Shown piece by piece: positions 62,584 to 64,000 of a stretch of 64,000 bases of DNA (position 1 is the first letter of the stretch; every line of letters begins with the position of its first letter). A model generated the notes under the pieces. It did no database searches. It saw only the letters and a list, made by a program, of their open reading frames with translations, and was not told where the DNA came from. Made by a program: the position numbers and the translations under genes. This stretch comes from Bacillus_AD sp047238185 (GTDB lineage Bacteria; Bacillota; Bacilli; Bacillales; DSM-1321): contig NZ_JBDFMI010000001.1 of assembly GCF_047238185.1 (NCBI RefSeq), positions 310,001 to 374,000 of the forward strand. The letters run 5' to 3'.

Positions 62584-63015
62584 ATGTATAATGAAGAACT
62601 AAAGGGATTTAGGTTATTAGAAGGAAGAATTAAAATGACTGGATCATTACTTGTTTTTTATGTTTTTATAGTTGTTGTCCTTCTTATGGGGGTATATGTG
62701 AAATGGTGGATAAGGTTAGCCCTGGCGATTTATCAGTTTGTTGTTTTTCATCTCTTTACTAATCAGTACAATAAAATAATGCAAATCGATAAAGTCGAAG
62801 TTTTTTCTAAAAGTAGAGAGGCTCTTGTGGATAAATATGAGGTCTATTTTTATCTTCCATTTTTTATTTTTGTTTTTTATGCATATTTTAAATGGATAAA
62901 AAACATAAAAACAGGTAGTCAACTGGCATTATTAATATGTAGTATTATCCTATTTGTAGTCATCTTTTTGGTTATTAATCTATTTATGTATATGCTTTTA
63001 GGCTATGAGCCATAA
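62584..63015 (+). CDS. Small multi-span membrane protein of unknown function
   Basis: 143 residues from ATG 62584 (after AAAAGGA), or 126 from ATG 62635 (after GAAGGAAG, better spacing). Four hydrophobic segments are visible (GSLLVFYVFIVVVLLMGVYV, RLALAIYQFVVFHLF, YEVYFYLPFFIFVFYAYF, LALLICSIILFVVIFLVIN). No recognised family. The base composition is clearly more AT-rich than its neighbours, which may point to recent acquisition. Confidence 0.6.
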   Translation: MYNEELKGFRLLEGRIKMTGSLLVFYVFIVVVLLMGVYVKWWIRLALAIYQFVVFHLFTNQYNKIMQIDKVEVFSKSREALVDKYEVYFYLPFFIFVFYAYFKWIKNIKTGSQLALLICSIILFVVIFLVINLFMYMLLGYEP

Positions 63016-63162
63016 ATACAGTTCTCTGTTTCCTGATAATTCCATACCTAGCCACCTAAAAAGGATTTGAATACACCGGCAGGCAAAATGCCATTTAATT
63101 GAAATCTACACAATTGACGCTATACTTAGGATACCAGCAAAGATTAAAGGTGGAATAAATGA

Positions 63163-64000
63163 ATGAAAGTAACAATAAAAGATATAGCAAGGTTAGCGGG
63201 AGTATCTCCGAGCAGCGTTTCTTTAGTCCTGAATGAGAGGCCATGCCGGATCAGCGAAGAGAAAAAAGAAAGGATTAAACGGATAGCGGTTGAGTACCAT
63301 TATTCTGCCAATCAAATGGCGAGGAGCCTTGTCACTAAGCAAACGAAAACAGTGGGATTGCTGATGCCTGATATTGAAAACGTATTCTTCTCTTCTTTAG
63401 CTAAACATATTGAAATGATATGCAGGAAACAGGGATACGCGTTAATGATTGTAAATACGAACAATGAATACAGAAATGATTTACAGCTGACGGATTTACT
63501 TGTGTCCCGGTCTGTTGATGGATTATTTATTATTCCGAGCGATGAGTCCTATAAAGACTGTCGGGAAATGATTGAAAAATTAAAAACCGTTCATACACCG
63601 TTTGTGATGTTGGACCGGGTTTATGATGAAATAAGATGTGATAAAGTGCAATTCGATAATGAAAAAGGAGCTTTTATGGCGGTGCAGTATTTATTGGATC
63701 ATGGACACCGTAAAATTGCCTGCATCACGAGCTCAAAAGCCTCCAATAACGGCAGGCTAAGGTTGAAGGGATATGAAAGGGCAATGGCAACCTGCCAGTT
63801 GGATATACAAGCGAAATACATATTAGAAGGGGATTACGGGGTTGAAAGCGGGTATATGGCCGCTGATCAATTACTATCTGAAGATATAACGGCTGTATTT
63901 ATTTCAAATGACATGATGATGCTCGGATTCTTACGGAATATGCACGAAAAAAATAAACAAATACCGGACGATTATTCGATTGTCAGCTATGATCATTCTA
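63163..64000 (+). CDS. LacI-family transcriptional regulator, 3' end outside window
   Basis: Starts at ATG 63163 after AAAGGTGG. The N-terminus is a LacI helix-turn-helix, TIKDIARLAGVSPSSVSLVL, with the hinge helix region YSANQMARSLVTKQTKTVGLLMPD. The ligand-binding core follows: LVSRSVDGLFIIP, FVMLDRV, YLLDHGHRKIACI and AVFISNDMMMLG. 279 codons are present; about 50 are missing. RbsR/CytR-type sugar or nucleoside regulators are closest in pattern. The regulated genes are probably beyond the window. Confidence 0.9.
   Translation, partial: MKVTIKDIARLAGVSPSSVSLVLNERPCRISEEKKERIKRIAVEYHYSANQMARSLVTKQTKTVGLLMPDIENVFFSSLAKHIEMICRKQGYALMIVNTNNEYRNDLQLTDLLVSRSVDGLFIIPSDESYKDCREMIEKLKTVHTPFVMLDRVYDEIRCDKVQFDNEKGAFMAVQYLLDHGHRKIACITSSKASNNGRLRLKGYERAMATCQLDIQAKYILEGDYGVESGYMAADQLLSEDITAVFISNDMMMLGFLRNMHEKNKQIPDDYSIVSYDHS

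Overview
The window looks like the chromosome of a low-to-moderate GC, spore-forming Bacillaceae member. The Bacillus-type 16S, 23S and 5S genes, the 21-tRNA cluster in the order of B. subtilis trnB, and the local order yteA / menFDHBEC / yidD-luxS / ytzI / dps / ytkC-ytkD / ytlDCA / ytmA-ytmB all point that way. Coding density is high and most genes end in clear intrinsic terminators.

Layout. 1-0.66 kb: 23S pseudouridine synthase rluF, cut by the window edge. 0.95-11.4 kb: one long transcription unit headed by a cobalamin (B12) riboswitch with its own terminator, then a small unknown ORF, the 2-methylcitrate cycle (mmgD, mmgE, prpB), and the valine branch from isobutyryl-CoA to propionyl-CoA (acyl-CoA dehydrogenase, enoyl-CoA hydratase, 3-hydroxyisobutyryl-CoA hydrolase, mmsB, mmsA). 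Together these genes would take isobutyryl-CoA to propionyl-CoA and on to pyruvate plus succinate without a B12 enzyme. Repression by B12 is therefore metabolically sensible. 11.6-14.8 kb: decayed genes and an intact IS21-type element.

15.5-21.5 kb: the most unusual part. Two tandem units each read: group II intron domain V/VI, then a 5'-nucleotidase ORF with no signal peptide or ribosome binding site, then an ORF with a signal peptide and three SLH motifs, then group II intron domains I-III, then a terminator. This is a circularly permuted group II intron layout. The gene inside is permuted as well: its N-terminal, secreted and wall-anchoring part lies downstream of its enzymatic C-terminal part. 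Back-splicing would give a circular RNA in which SLH precedes 5'-nucleotidase. I could not fix the splice sites or the frame across the junction by eye.

21.6-25.7 kb: Fur-box-controlled efeUOB iron uptake. 25.7-34.5 kb: small proteins, an MFS/ArsR pair, a CvfC-like HEAT protein, a sigma-B promoter with a general stress protein, GNAT, a P-loop kinase, tRNA-Ala, MgtC and an EamA transporter. 34.6-42 kb: an rRNA operon (two promoters, no spacer tRNAs) with 21 tRNAs. 42-51.5 kb: a nucleotidyltransferase, yteA and the menaquinone operon, with a terminator-like hairpin between menB and menE. 51.5-60.5 kb: small proteins, a Zur-box-controlled zinc-binding protein, yidD, luxS, dps, holin, ytkD, the ytlACD transporter and ytmA/ytmB. 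60.5-64 kb: a palindromic intergenic repeat, a ComEC-like metallo-beta-lactamase protein with a DUF3006 partner, a small membrane protein, and a LacI-family regulator cut by the window end.
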